This document shows, piece after piece, positions 25,996 through 34,676 of a stretch of 64,000 bases of DNA. How positions within the stretch are numbered: position 1 is the first letter of the stretch; every line of letters begins with the position of its first letter. The notes under the pieces are model-generated. The model was not told where the DNA came from, made no database searches, and saw nothing but the letters and a program-made list of their open reading frames with translations. The translations under genes and the position numbers were made by a program. The DNA comes from Bradyrhizobium diazoefficiens (lineage in GTDB: Bacteria > Pseudomonadota > Alphaproteobacteria > Rhizobiales > Xanthobacteraceae), in assembly GCF_018131185.1 (NCBI RefSeq), contig NZ_JAFCJE010000015.1:1-64000 (forward strand). The letters run 5' to 3'.

Positions 25996-26727
25996 TTACC
26001 TGACGATCGCTGATGTCTGGAAGATCCGGCCCCACTGCGCAAGGGTCGTGACATCGCCGCCGGCAAGGCCGAGGGTCCGCCACAGCGTGACCGCGACCGA
26101 GTCGAGCACGGCGATATTCAGCTCCCGTTCCAGCGAGGCCGCAAGCGCAGCACCGTCGAGATTGGTGCAGAGGATCACCACGGCGTCGGCGCCCTCCGCC
26201 GCCACGGCGCGGACCATGTCCGCGATCGATGCAGGCGTGACCTCGCCGAAGGAGAAATTGTCGCGCAGGCCAAGATGCCGCTCGGCATGCGGGGTGATTC
26301 CCTCCTCCGCCCAGACATCGGCGATGCGCCGCTGCACGTCATCCGTATAGGGTGAGACGAGGCCGACACATCCGGCGCCGAGCGCGCGCGCCGCCTCGAT
26401 GCAGGCGAGCGTCGACGTCGTCGTCGGCGCGCCCGTGCGTGCCGTGATCGCCTCGCAAAGGCTCCTGTCGCGGCCGATCCCGAGCCAGCTCGCCGAGGTG
26501 CCATTCCAGGCGATGGCGTCGACCCTGGCATCGGCCAGCAGATCCGCCGCCGGCAGCATCACCGAGGCGTCAAATTGACTGAGCGCCGCAGCATCGAGCG
26601 CGATCTCCGTGACGCGAAACCGCGAGAAATGCGCGGTGACATCGGCCACGTCATGCAGCATGGCATTGGTGACGGGCTCCAGCACCGAGTTGGAGGACGG
26701 CGTGATCATGCCGAGGCGCTTGCGCAT
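25996..26727 (-). CDS. maleate isomerase/arylmalonate decarboxylase (AMDase)-like protein
   Basis: A 243-residue member of the Asp/Glu racemase superfamily close in layout to maleate cis-trans isomerase and AMDase. Its active-site positions read G76-T77-S78 (WNGTSASW), Y127 (SPYTDD) and C187 (ILCTNLDG). In isomerases and racemases the first position is a cysteine; in AMDase it is glycine, followed by Thr-Ser, with one distal cysteine. The protein therefore looks one-cysteine and AMDase-like. It sits between the dihydropyrimidinase and SsuB-type ATPase genes, 11 and 9 bases away, so it should act in the same pathway. Substrate unknown. Confidence 0.72.
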   Translation of the reverse strand: MRKRLGMITPSSNSVLEPVTNAMLHDVADVTAHFSRFRVTEIALDAAALSQFDASVMLPAADLLADARVDAIAWNGTSASWLGIGRDRSLCEAITARTGAPTTTSTLACIEAARALGAGCVGLVSPYTDDVQRRIADVWAEEGITPHAERHLGLRDNFSFGEVTPASIADMVRAVAAEGADAVVILCTNLDGAALAASLERELNIAVLDSVAVTLWRTLGLAGGDVTTLAQWGRIFQTSAIVR

Positions 26728-26736
26728 GTCTCTACC

Positions 26737-27513
26737 TTACGACGCCTGCGCAAGGCGCGTCGACTCCTCCCGGATCAGGGACAGGATGCGGCGCTTTGCG
26801 TCGTTGAATTCCGGGCTCGTGATGTCGCGCGGGCGCGGCAGGTCGAAATTGACGGCCTCCCGGATCCGGCCCGGCCGCTTGGTCATCACCACGATCTTGT
26901 TGCCGAGCACCAGGGCCTCGTCGACGCTATGGGTGACGAACACGATGGTGCAGCGGCGCTTCTGCCAGATCGCGACAAGCTCCTCCTGCATTTCGAGCTT
27001 GGTCTGGGCGTCCAGCGCCGCGAACGGTTCGTCCATCAGGATGACGCTCGGGTTCATCAGCAGCGCGCGGGCGATGCCGACCCGCTGGTTCATGCCTCCG
27101 GACATCTCGGAAGGATGGTGATACTCGAAGCCGCGCAGGCCGACGAGATCGATGAATTCCATGGCCCGTTCGTGGCGCTCGGCCTTGGCGACGCCCTTGA
27201 GCTTGAGATGGAAGCCGATGTTGTCGATCGCCGTCAGCCACGGCATCAGGGTCGGCTGCTGGAACACCACGCCGCGATCCGAGCCGGGCCGTTCCACCTG
27301 CTTGCCATCGACCAGTGTGCGGCCGGAGGTCGCCTGCTCGAAGCCCGCGATGATGTTCAGGAGTGTCGACTTGCCGCAGCCGGACGGGCCCAGCAGGCAG
27401 ACGAAATCATTGGCCTCGATGTCGAGATCGATGTTGTCGAGCGTGAGCAGGTCACGGCCGCGCCGCTTGTCGGAAAACACCTTGACGATGTTGCGAAGCT
27501 CGATTGCCGCCAT
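26737..27513 (-). CDS. nitrate/sulfonate/taurine-type ABC importer, ATP-binding protein
   Basis: A 258-residue SsuB/TauB-type ATPase. Walker A is GPSGCGKST (42-50), the signature is MSGGMNQRVGIARAL and Walker B is VILMDEPFAALD. The ATG at 27513 shares one base with the permease stop (TGATG), which fixed the start. It energises uptake with the permease at 27513-28364 and the binding protein at 28348-29352. Confidence 0.9.
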   Translation of the reverse strand: MAAIELRNIVKVFSDKRRGRDLLTLDNIDLDIEANDFVCLLGPSGCGKSTLLNIIAGFEQATSGRTLVDGKQVERPGSDRGVVFQQPTLMPWLTAIDNIGFHLKLKGVAKAERHERAMEFIDLVGLRGFEYHHPSEMSGGMNQRVGIARALLMNPSVILMDEPFAALDAQTKLEMQEELVAIWQKRRCTIVFVTHSVDEALVLGNKIVVMTKRPGRIREAVNFDLPRPRDITSPEFNDAKRRILSLIREESTRLAQAS

Positions 27514-28364
27514 CAGCCCGCCCTGCCTTGCACGGTGGTCGTCTGCTGCCAGCGCAGCGTGCGCGCCATGATCGCCTTGAGGCCGAGATCGGAGAGATAA
27601 CCAAGGAGCCCGATCGATATCATCGCCGCGAGCACGATGTCGTAGCGCAGGAAGTAATAGGAATCCCACAGCACGTAACCGAGTCCGCTTTTCACCGCGA
27701 CCATCTCGGCCGTGACCGTCAGCATCCAGGCCGATCCGACCGCGATGCGCAGACCTGCGAAGATCGAGGGCAGCGCCGCCGGCAGCACGATGTCGGTCAG
27801 CATCTGCCGTCCGTTGGCGCCCATCATCGCCCCGGCGCGAACCAGATTGTGGTCCACGGTCTTGACGCCGTGGATGCTGTTCATCAGCACGGGAAAGAAG
27901 GCGCCGAGGAAAACGAGGAAGATCGCCGGTTTATCGGCGATGCCGAACCAGATGATGGCGAGCGGGATCCAGGATACCGGCGGGATCGGACGCAGCATCT
28001 GCAGGGTCGGCTCCAGCGTCTTCTCGAACAGGCGCGACCAGCCGATCGCCACACCGGCGAGAATGCCGAGCAGGCTTGCCAGTGCGAAGCCACCGAAGAC
28101 GCGCAGGGCGCTGGCCACCGCGTCGCGCAGCCAATGGCCGGAATAGGTCTGCGTGGTCTCGTCGAAGCCGAACACCCAGTCGCCGAGCGCATGCAGCACC
28201 GCGCTCGGCGCCGGCAGCAGCGCGGGCGGAAGCATGCCGCTGCGCGCGAAGACTTCCCAGCCCGCGATCAGCAACCCAGGCACGACGAGGCGCTCGAGCC
28301 CCTGGAACGCCCGTGTCAGCCGAAGCCCACCCCTTGCCGGCGAGGCGTCAGTAACCGAGGTCAT
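27513..28364 (-). CDS. nitrate/sulfonate/taurine-type ABC importer, permease
   Basis: A 283-residue inner-membrane permease with about six hydrophobic segments. The EAA-type coupling loop GAMMGANGRQMLTDIVLPAALPSIFAGLRIA fits SsuC/TauC proteins. Its start overlaps the binding-protein gene by 17 bases, so the three import genes are translationally linked. Confidence 0.88.
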   Translation of the reverse strand: MTSVTDASPARGGLRLTRAFQGLERLVVPGLLIAGWEVFARSGMLPPALLPAPSAVLHALGDWVFGFDETTQTYSGHWLRDAVASALRVFGGFALASLLGILAGVAIGWSRLFEKTLEPTLQMLRPIPPVSWIPLAIIWFGIADKPAIFLVFLGAFFPVLMNSIHGVKTVDHNLVRAGAMMGANGRQMLTDIVLPAALPSIFAGLRIAVGSAWMLTVTAEMVAVKSGLGYVLWDSYYFLRYDIVLAAMISIGLLGYLSDLGLKAIMARTLRWQQTTTVQGRAG

Positions 28365-29352
28365 TCTTGACCTTTGCGGTGGCCTTTTCCAGGAACGAAT
28401 AGTCCATGTTCTTCTCGGCTTCCGCGGAGACGTCCTTCGAGATGTATTTGAGATCGCGCATCATCGCGGCAATCGCGAGCGTCTGCGAACGATGGATGGC
28501 GGGATCGGGCGATGCATTTTTCAACGCCTCCGTCGCCACCGTCTTGTCGAGGCCCGTCAGCTTGTTGATGACCTCGATCCACGGTCCCTTGTCGGCGATC
28601 AGCTTGTTGTCGAGCTCGACCACGGCGCTGACGACGGCCTGCACGCCGGCGCGCTGGCTCGCGATCACGTCGGAACGGGTCACGATCAAATTGGTCAGAT
28701 TTCCCGCGGCCTGATCGTAAGGAAGCACGAAGTGCTTGCCGGCCCCCGCAAGCCTGATCTGCGAGGCGAAGGGCTCGACCGAGCAGATCATGTCGACCTC
28801 ACCGCGCTGCAAGGCCGGCAGATGGTCCGAGGGATTGGGAATGTTGATGAACTGGATGTCCTTGTTGGGGTCGATGCCCTGCTTGAGGAACGCGCCGCGC
28901 ATGTGGATGTCCTGCGCGTTGCCGCGCGAGGCCGCGACCTTCAGCGGCTGACCGCCGCTCTTCGCCTTGAGAGCTGTCGCCTTGAACACGGCCCAGTCTT
29001 CGGGCGGCAGGTTCAGCTTCGCGGAGGAGAGGCATTCCGAGCCGCCGTTGATCTGGCCGGACACGGCGACGACGTCAAAGCCTTTGTCGAGTGCGGTGAT
29101 GTAATGGAGGTAGGTGACCTGCGCGACGTCGATGCTCTTTGACACCAGGGCGGTCAGCACGTCGTTGCCGGAGTTGAAGCCGGTGGCCTCGACCTCGACA
29201 TTCCTGGCCAGCCCCGGGATCAGCGACATCGGCAGGCAATGCGCGCATTTGGCAAAGCCGAGCTTGATCTTCGCGGTCTGTGCGAGGGCCAGGTCGCCTC
29301 CGCCGAACATCGCCGCCACCACCACGAGGCCCAGTCGCAAACCCGTCCGCAT
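28348..29352 (-). CDS. nitrate/sulfonate/taurine-type ABC importer, substrate-binding protein
   Basis: A 334-residue periplasmic protein. The N-terminal MRTGLRLGLVVVAAMFGGGD and the AQT cleavage region (about 24-26) form a signal peptide, followed by KLGFAKCAHCLPMSLIPG. The SsuA/NMT1-like class also carries pyrimidine-precursor, aromatic sulfonate and hydantoin-type ligands, so a nitrogen-ring substrate would fit the downstream dihydropyrimidinase. The motif CAHC near residue 36-39 is unusual in the family and could bind metal or form a disulfide. It is the promoter-proximal gene of the operon. Confidence 0.83.
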   Translation of the reverse strand: MRTGLRLGLVVVAAMFGGGDLALAQTAKIKLGFAKCAHCLPMSLIPGLARNVEVEATGFNSGNDVLTALVSKSIDVAQVTYLHYITALDKGFDVVAVSGQINGGSECLSSAKLNLPPEDWAVFKATALKAKSGGQPLKVAASRGNAQDIHMRGAFLKQGIDPNKDIQFINIPNPSDHLPALQRGEVDMICSVEPFASQIRLAGAGKHFVLPYDQAAGNLTNLIVTRSDVIASQRAGVQAVVSAVVELDNKLIADKGPWIEVINKLTGLDKTVATEALKNASPDPAIHRSQTLAIAAMMRDLKYISKDVSAEAEKNMDYSFLEKATAKVKNDLGY

Positions 29353-29433
29353 CGCTTACTCCGTTTCGAAGGCGCGAGATCCGCGCGTCGTGCAGGATCA
29401 TCGGTCGGGCTTCGCGGCAGCGCAACAGGGTTT

Positions 29434-29450
29434 TTGCATGCTGCATACAA
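29434..29450. promoter_or_regulatory. candidate GntR (FadR-type) operator
   Basis: TTGCATGCTGCATACAA is an imperfect palindrome (14 of 17 symmetric positions) between the divergent binding-protein gene (start 29352) and gntR gene (start 29551). FadR-subfamily regulators often bind TTGTATGCAA-like sites. Confidence 0.5.
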
Positions 29451-29550
29451 TTTGCGCGTTGTGCCATTGTTTTCAGCTACATGTGTCGGTATTTTCGGCA
29501 AGCCAAGGAGCCGGAAACGGCTAGGATGAACTCGAAGCAACGAGGCGCGC

Positions 29551-30258
29551 GTGCAGCAGAAGTTGGACACCCCGAAGGGTCGAAAGTCGCCCAAACTCAA
29601 GCGGATGGGTCTGCACGAGCGCGCTGCCGCGCGGATGCGGACGATGATCATCCGGGGCGAGCTGCCGCCGGGATCGCAGACGCAGGAGACCAGGCTGTCG
29701 AAAGAGCTCGGCGTGTCGCGCACGCCGCTGCGCGAGGCGATGAAGGTGCTTGCCGCCGAAGGGTTGATAGAGCTCCGCCCGAACCGCAGCCCGCGCATCG
29801 CCGACATCGCAATTGAGAGCATCTCGGAATTGTTCGAGGCGCTCGCCGGCATCGAGCGGTTGGCCGCCGAGCTTGCCGCCGTCCGCGCGACCGATCGCGA
29901 CCTCGCCCGCCTGCGCACGCTCCAGACCCGCATGGAGGGTCATCATCGCAACGGCAAACTCGACGAGTACTTCGCCATCAACGGTGAGATCCACAACACC
30001 ATCGTCCGCATGGCGCGCAACACGCCGCTGCGCGAAGCGCACGAGACGCTGATCTCCCGGGCCGAACGCGCGCGCTATCTCGCGCTGGGTGCCGACAAGC
30101 GCTGGAGCAATTCGGTCGACGAGCACGCCGGCATCCTCGCCGCCCTCGAAGCGCGCGACAGTGAAGCCGCAGGACGCCTGCTCGGAGCCCATGTCCGCCA
30201 GACCGGCACCGCGCTGCTCGAGACGTTCGCTCCCAAACCCAAGCTGACGGCAGCGTGA
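29551..30258 (+). CDS. GntR family regulator (FadR/FCD subfamily)
   Basis: 235 residues. The winged helix occupies about residues 19-80 (ETRLSKELGVSRTPLREAMKVL with the classic SRTPLREA recognition motif) and the helical FCD ligand domain about 90-220, with likely metal ligands in EIHNTI and DEHAGIL. It begins at a GTG preceded by GAGG. It is divergent from the SsuABC-dihydropyrimidinase operon and is followed directly by the racemase-like gene, so it probably represses this pathway until a carboxylate ligand binds. Confidence 0.88.
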   Translation: MQQKLDTPKGRKSPKLKRMGLHERAAARMRTMIIRGELPPGSQTQETRLSKELGVSRTPLREAMKVLAAEGLIELRPNRSPRIADIAIESISELFEALAGIERLAAELAAVRATDRDLARLRTLQTRMEGHHRNGKLDEYFAINGEIHNTIVRMARNTPLREAHETLISRAERARYLALGADKRWSNSVDEHAGILAALEARDSEAAGRLLGAHVRQTGTALLETFAPKPKLTAA

Positions 30259-30260
30259 CC

Positions 30261-31010
30261 ATGAAGCTGCTGCTGCTCAATCCCAACACCAGCGCGGGGG
30301 TCACCCAGTTGATGACGGATGTCGGGCAGCGCGCCGCCGCGCCCGGCACCGAGGTCGTCCCCTGCACCGCGACGCGCGGCGTGCCCTATATCGCGACGCG
30401 GACCGAGGCGCAGATCGGCGGCGCGATCGCGCTGGAAATGCTGGCCGAGCAGCACAGGAAGGTCGATGCCGCGATCATCGCCGCCTTCGGCGACCCCGGC
30501 CTGTTCGCCGCACGCGAGACGTTCGACATTCCCGTGATCGGCCTTGCCGAAGCCGCGATGCTGACGGCCTGCATGGCCGGACGGCGCTTCGCCATCGTCA
30601 CTTTCGCGCAGGCGCTGGGGCCCTGGTACGAGGAATGCGTCCGCGACCACGGGCTGCGCGAGCGCTGCGCCGGCATCCGCATGCTCGACACGCCGTTCCA
30701 GGCGATCTCCGAGGTCGGCACGGAGAAGGAGGACCTTCTGGTCGAACTCGCACAGCGCGCCGTCGTTGAGGATGAGGCCGATGTGCTGATCTTTGCCGGT
30801 GCGCCGCTCTCGGGACTTGCCGAACGCGTCGCCGACCGAATCCCCGTTCCCATCGTCGACCAGGTCGTCGCCGCCGTGAAGCAGGCCGAGGCGTTGGTGG
30901 CCTTGCGCCTGCGCAAGGCTACGGCGGGCACATACCGCCGGCCCGCCGCAAAACCCACCATCGGTCTCGCCGGCGCGCTCGCCGCCCGGCTCGAGCATCG
31001 CGACAGCTAG
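30261..31010 (+). CDS. hydantoin-racemase-like (Asp/Glu racemase superfamily) protein without the catalytic cysteines
   Basis: 249 residues; the start MKLLLLNPNTS and the overall layout match HyuE/HpxA hydantoin and allantoin racemases. Those enzymes use two cysteines, near residues 76 and 181. Here the first site reads AAFGDPG (A75) and the second FAGAPLSG (G180-A181), so both cysteines are absent. It may be a non-racemase, a binding protein, or use another mechanism. The ATG at 30261 was preferred for its family-like start; a GTG at 30255 overlapping the gntR stop is an alternative. Its stop shares the CTAG tetranucleotide with the convergent amidase gene. Confidence 0.75.
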   Translation: MKLLLLNPNTSAGVTQLMTDVGQRAAAPGTEVVPCTATRGVPYIATRTEAQIGGAIALEMLAEQHRKVDAAIIAAFGDPGLFAARETFDIPVIGLAEAAMLTACMAGRRFAIVTFAQALGPWYEECVRDHGLRERCAGIRMLDTPFQAISEVGTEKEDLLVELAQRAVVEDEADVLIFAGAPLSGLAERVADRIPVPIVDQVVAAVKQAEALVALRLRKATAGTYRRPAAKPTIGLAGALAARLEHRDS

Positions 31011-32398
31011 GGGAGCTTTGGCCGGCGATGCGAAAATCCCAGTTCGTTTTCGATGGTACGGCCGAAGGCAAACAGACGGGACTCGCCGCCCGGTGGCGCG
31101 ATGATCTGGATGCCGAAGGGCAGATCGCTCTCCCCTCGCGGCACCGGCAGGGTCAGGACCGGGAAACCGACCAGCGACACGATGAAGGTGACGGCGAGAT
31201 AGTCGATCGGTGTCTCCAGCGCTGCGCCGTCGATCGCGGTGACATCGCTGACCTCGTTCGGCCACGGGAAGACCGAGGCCGCGGGCGCGACCAGGAAATC
31301 GGCACGCGCGAACAACTCGCGAAAGCTGCGGTAGATCGCAGTCCGCCGCCGCTCGGCGTTGAGGTAATCCTCCGCGGACAGGCTTGCGCCGGCCTCGATA
31401 TTCCAGATCACCGTCGGAGTGAGCTCGCCGCGGCGCGTTCTCAGCAGCTGACCATAGCTGTTGGCGATGTGGGCGGCACGAAGGGTGCGGAAGGCTTCGA
31501 TCGCCCCGCCGCAATCGGGCGAGGACGAGACGATCTCGCCAGCACGCGCGAGCGCTTGGCAAGCATCGGCAAAACGAGCGCGGACGTCGCGCGAAACCGG
31601 CGCAACACCGAAATCAGGCGTGACTGCGATCCGGGAACGTCCAGCCAGGGGACGATGGTCCGCGACGACGCCTGTCGAGAGCGGATCCTGCGCATCGCCA
31701 CCAGCGCAGACCGACAGCGCCAGTTCGAGATCATCGACGCCGCGGGCGAGGAAGCCGTGGCTGGCCAGCATGTCCCAGCCGAGCGGACGGCGCGGCGACG
31801 GGATTCGGCCGGGTGTCGGACGGATCGAGGCGACGTCGCAGAAGCTTGCAGGCGTGCGCACCGAGCCGCCAAAATCGGTGCCGTGCGCCAGTGGTACCAT
31901 ACCGGCTGCGACTGCGACGGCGGAGCCGCCGGACGATCCGCCGGAGGTCAGCACAGGATCGAACGGATTGCGCGTCGGCCCGCACAATTTATTGGTGCAG
32001 ACCGCGCCGAAGCCGAATTCCGGCGTGTTGGTCTTGCCGAGAATAATCGCGCCGGCGCGCCGCAGCCGCGCGACAACGAGGTCGTCCTCGGCCGGAACGT
32101 GGTCGCGAAACAGGACCGAGCCGTAGGTGGTCGCAAGCCCCGCGGTGTCGGTGAGGTCCTTGATCGCAATGGGCACGCCATGCAGCGGGCCGGTCGGCGC
32201 AGCCGCCGCGTCGCAGATGTCCGCCGCACGGCGGGCCCCTTCCGCATCAACAGTCACGAACGCCGCCAATTGCGCGTCCTTGCGTGCAATCCGCGCCAGA
32301 TGCGCCTCGACGGCGTCACGCGAGGACAGCTCGCCCTTCGCAATGGCGCGCGCAAGGGCTGTGGCGGTGAGGTCGCAAATCGATCGAACCGAGGTCAT
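31007..32398 (-). CDS. amidase signature family hydrolase
   Basis: A 463-residue amidase-signature enzyme with intact Ser-cisSer-Lys triad: K80 (AIKD), cis-S155 (SGGSSGGSA) and nucleophile S179 (DFGGSVR). It hydrolyses an amide to acid plus ammonia or amine. The start at 32398 was chosen because family similarity begins there; upstream in-frame codons overlap the divergent promoter. It is divergent from the polyamine-type importer operon, which suggests it uses the imported compound. Confidence 0.88.
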   Translation of the reverse strand: MTSVRSICDLTATALARAIAKGELSSRDAVEAHLARIARKDAQLAAFVTVDAEGARRAADICDAAAAPTGPLHGVPIAIKDLTDTAGLATTYGSVLFRDHVPAEDDLVVARLRRAGAIILGKTNTPEFGFGAVCTNKLCGPTRNPFDPVLTSGGSSGGSAVAVAAGMVPLAHGTDFGGSVRTPASFCDVASIRPTPGRIPSPRRPLGWDMLASHGFLARGVDDLELALSVCAGGDAQDPLSTGVVADHRPLAGRSRIAVTPDFGVAPVSRDVRARFADACQALARAGEIVSSSPDCGGAIEAFRTLRAAHIANSYGQLLRTRRGELTPTVIWNIEAGASLSAEDYLNAERRRTAIYRSFRELFARADFLVAPAASVFPWPNEVSDVTAIDGAALETPIDYLAVTFIVSLVGFPVLTLPVPRGESDLPFGIQIIAPPGGESRLFAFGRTIENELGFSHRRPKLP

Positions 32399-32440
32399 CG
32401 GACTACAATGCCAAAACGCGCCGCAAAAAGCGACTGCGCC

Positions 32441-32456
32441 GGGCACGAGACTTGCT
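32441..32456 (+). promoter_or_regulatory. sigma-54 promoter of the polyamine-type importer operon
   Basis: GGGCACGAGACTTGCT matches 11 of 12 conserved sigma-54 positions with exact GG-N10-GC spacing. The predicted start near 32468 is about 19 bases before the first ATG of the operon. Confidence 0.75.
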
Positions 32457-32486
32457 TTCTCCTCTGGGGCAACGGGAGGCAACATC

Positions 32487-33581
32487 ATGGCTGAAGCGCA
32501 AGGCGGACGTTCTCTCGTCGTGGACGCGGTCACCCACCGTTATCCGAGCGGCGCGCTCGCGGTCGAGAACATCAATCTCGACATCAAGGGCGGCGAGATC
32601 ATCGCCCTGCTCGGCCCGTCCGGCTGCGGCAAGACCACGCTGCTGCGCATCATTGCCGGCTTCATCGCGCAGACGCAGGGACGCATCATCATCGGCGACG
32701 ACATCGTCGATACGCTGCCACCGAACCGCCGCGCGGTGGGCATCGTGTTCCAGAACTACGCGCTGTTCCCGCATCTGTCGGTCATCGAGAATGTCGCTTA
32801 CGGGCCCGCCGCGCGCGGCGTCGACAAGGCGACGCGCCAGCGCGAGGCGCAGCGCCTGCTCGAGCTCGTGCAATTGCCTGCGATGGCCGAACGGCTGCCG
32901 CGGCAGCTCTCCGGCGGCCAGCAGCAGCGCGTGGCGCTCGCCCGCGCGCTCGCGATCAAGCCGTCGATCCTGCTGCTCGACGAACCGTTTGCCGCGCTCG
33001 ACAAGAATCTGCGGCTCGACATGCAGATCGAGATCAAGCGGCTGCAGCGCGTCTCGGGCATCACCACGCTGATCGTGACGCACGACCAGGAAGAAGCACT
33101 GTCGATGGCCGATCGCGTCGCCGTGCTCAGCCACGGCACGCTCGAGCAGTTCGGCACGCCATCCGACGTCTACGACCGTCCACAGACCCTGTTCGTCAAT
33201 ACCTTCGTCGGCTCCACCAACCGCATGCCCGGTGTCGTCGTGTCGGCGGATCGCACCGCCGCCAAGGTGCGCCTCGACGCCGGCGCGGAGATCATCGCGC
33301 GGCCGGCGGCCGGCTCTCTCACCGAAGGCGGCCGCGTCACCGTCTGCATCCGCCCCGAACATCTGCAATTCGTCGGCGACGAGGCCGGCTTTGCCGGCGT
33401 CGTCGGCATGTCGCTGCCGCTCGGCGCCACCGTCGTCCACGAGGTCACCACCGCCGACGGCTCCGGCGTAAAAGTCTCCCAGGCGCGGATCGGCGAGACG
33501 CGTGCGCTGGAGAGTGGCGCTGCGGTCCGTCTCGCACCGCTCGCCCCGGCGCTCGCAAATGCCTTTCCTGCAACACTTTGA
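32487..33581 (+). CDS. spermidine/putrescine-type ABC importer, ATP-binding protein
   Basis: A 364-residue PotA-type ATPase. Walker A is GPSGCGKTT (43-51), the signature is LSGGQQQRVALARAL, Walker B is ILLLDEPFAALD, and a C-terminal TOBE domain follows from about residue 270. The ATG has GGGAGG 7 bases upstream. The gene opens a four-gene operon in the order ATPase, binding protein, two permeases. The imported solute may be any of the amines, amides or organic ions handled by this class. Confidence 0.9.
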   Translation: MAEAQGGRSLVVDAVTHRYPSGALAVENINLDIKGGEIIALLGPSGCGKTTLLRIIAGFIAQTQGRIIIGDDIVDTLPPNRRAVGIVFQNYALFPHLSVIENVAYGPAARGVDKATRQREAQRLLELVQLPAMAERLPRQLSGGQQQRVALARALAIKPSILLLDEPFAALDKNLRLDMQIEIKRLQRVSGITTLIVTHDQEEALSMADRVAVLSHGTLEQFGTPSDVYDRPQTLFVNTFVGSTNRMPGVVVSADRTAAKVRLDAGAEIIARPAAGSLTEGGRVTVCIRPEHLQFVGDEAGFAGVVGMSLPLGATVVHEVTTADGSGVKVSQARIGETRALESGAAVRLAPLAPALANAFPATL

Positions 33582-33610
33582 ATCCAGTCATTGTATAGAA
33601 GGAGTTCGAC

Positions 33611-34657
33611 ATGATCATGAACCGCCGAAGCCTGATGACGACCGCACTCACACTCGGCGCCATGAAGGCGTTTCCCGGACTGAGCTTTGCCCAAGCTCGT
33701 CCGCTGGTGTTCGCGACCTTCACCGGGAGCTGGGAGGAAGCGCACAAGGCCGTGCTGGTGCCGGCGTTCCGGAAGGCCAACGCCGATGCCGCGATGGTGC
33801 TCGACCCCATGCTTTCGGTCGACCAGATCGCGAAGGTGAACGCGGCCAAGGCCAATCCGCCGATCGACGTCATGCTGCACGATCCGGGTCCTGCCCTCGT
33901 CGCGGTCGGCCAGGACCTCGTCGAGCCCTACCCGGTCGAGAAGAGCACCTATTACAAGGACCTGATCGCCGAGGCGCAGGAACCGATGGGCCCCGCCCCG
34001 TTCTTCCAGGTGGTCGGCCTCACCTACAACCCGGAATCCGTCAAGACACCACCGACCTCGTGGGCCGATCTCTGGAAGCCCGAGTTCAAGGGCCGCGTCG
34101 GCATCACCAACCTCAACTCCACGCTCGGCACCGGCTGGCTGGTCGAGATCGCCAAGATGCGCGGCGGCTCGGAAGCCAATGTCGATCCCGCCTTCAAGGC
34201 GCTGGAGGAGCTGAAGCCCAATCTCGCCGCGGTCGCGGCCAACCCCGGTGCGCTCGCCACCTTGTTCCAGCAGGGCCAGATCGACATCTCGCCCGGCAAC
34301 TTCAACGCCATCCAGATCCTGAAAGCGCGCGGCGTGCCGGTCGAGTTCGTGGCGCCGAAGGAAGGTGCCATCGCCTTCAAGACCACGATCCACATCGTCA
34401 AGAACTCGCCGAACCGCGAGCTTGCCTTCAAGCTGATCGAGGCTGCGCTGACGCCGGAGGTGCAGACCATTCTGATGAACCCGCCCTATCTGATCGTGCC
34501 GACCAATTCCAAGGTGACGATGGGCGGCGAGATCGCGCGCGTGCTGGCCAAGGATACCGCCGAGCTGAAGCAGAAATTCGTGTTCCAGGACTGGAAGAAG
34601 ATCAACGAGCAGCGCTCGGCCTGGATCGAGCGCTTCAACCGCGAGATCAAGATCTAG
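33611..34657 (+). CDS. spermidine/putrescine-type ABC importer, periplasmic binding protein
   Basis: A 348-residue solute-binding protein (PotD-like, type II fold). The N-terminus has NRRSLM (4-9) and a hydrophobic core ending at AQA (27-29), a Tat-like signal with a weak twin-arginine consensus. GGAG stands 7 bases before the ATG. The mature protein starts near RPLVFATFTGSWEEA. It presents ligand to the permeases encoded just downstream. Confidence 0.87.
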   Translation: MIMNRRSLMTTALTLGAMKAFPGLSFAQARPLVFATFTGSWEEAHKAVLVPAFRKANADAAMVLDPMLSVDQIAKVNAAKANPPIDVMLHDPGPALVAVGQDLVEPYPVEKSTYYKDLIAEAQEPMGPAPFFQVVGLTYNPESVKTPPTSWADLWKPEFKGRVGITNLNSTLGTGWLVEIAKMRGGSEANVDPAFKALEELKPNLAAVAANPGALATLFQQGQIDISPGNFNAIQILKARGVPVEFVAPKEGAIAFKTTIHIVKNSPNRELAFKLIEAALTPEVQTILMNPPYLIVPTNSKVTMGGEIARVLAKDTAELKQKFVFQDWKKINEQRSAWIERFNREIKI

Positions 34658-34676
34658 CATATCGGGGGATCCGGCG

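Noticed and set aside
29451..29466. TGGCACAACGCGCAAA as a sigma-54 promoter for the SsuABC-type operon
   Set aside because: The -24 half is perfect but there is no GC at the required 10-base spacing.
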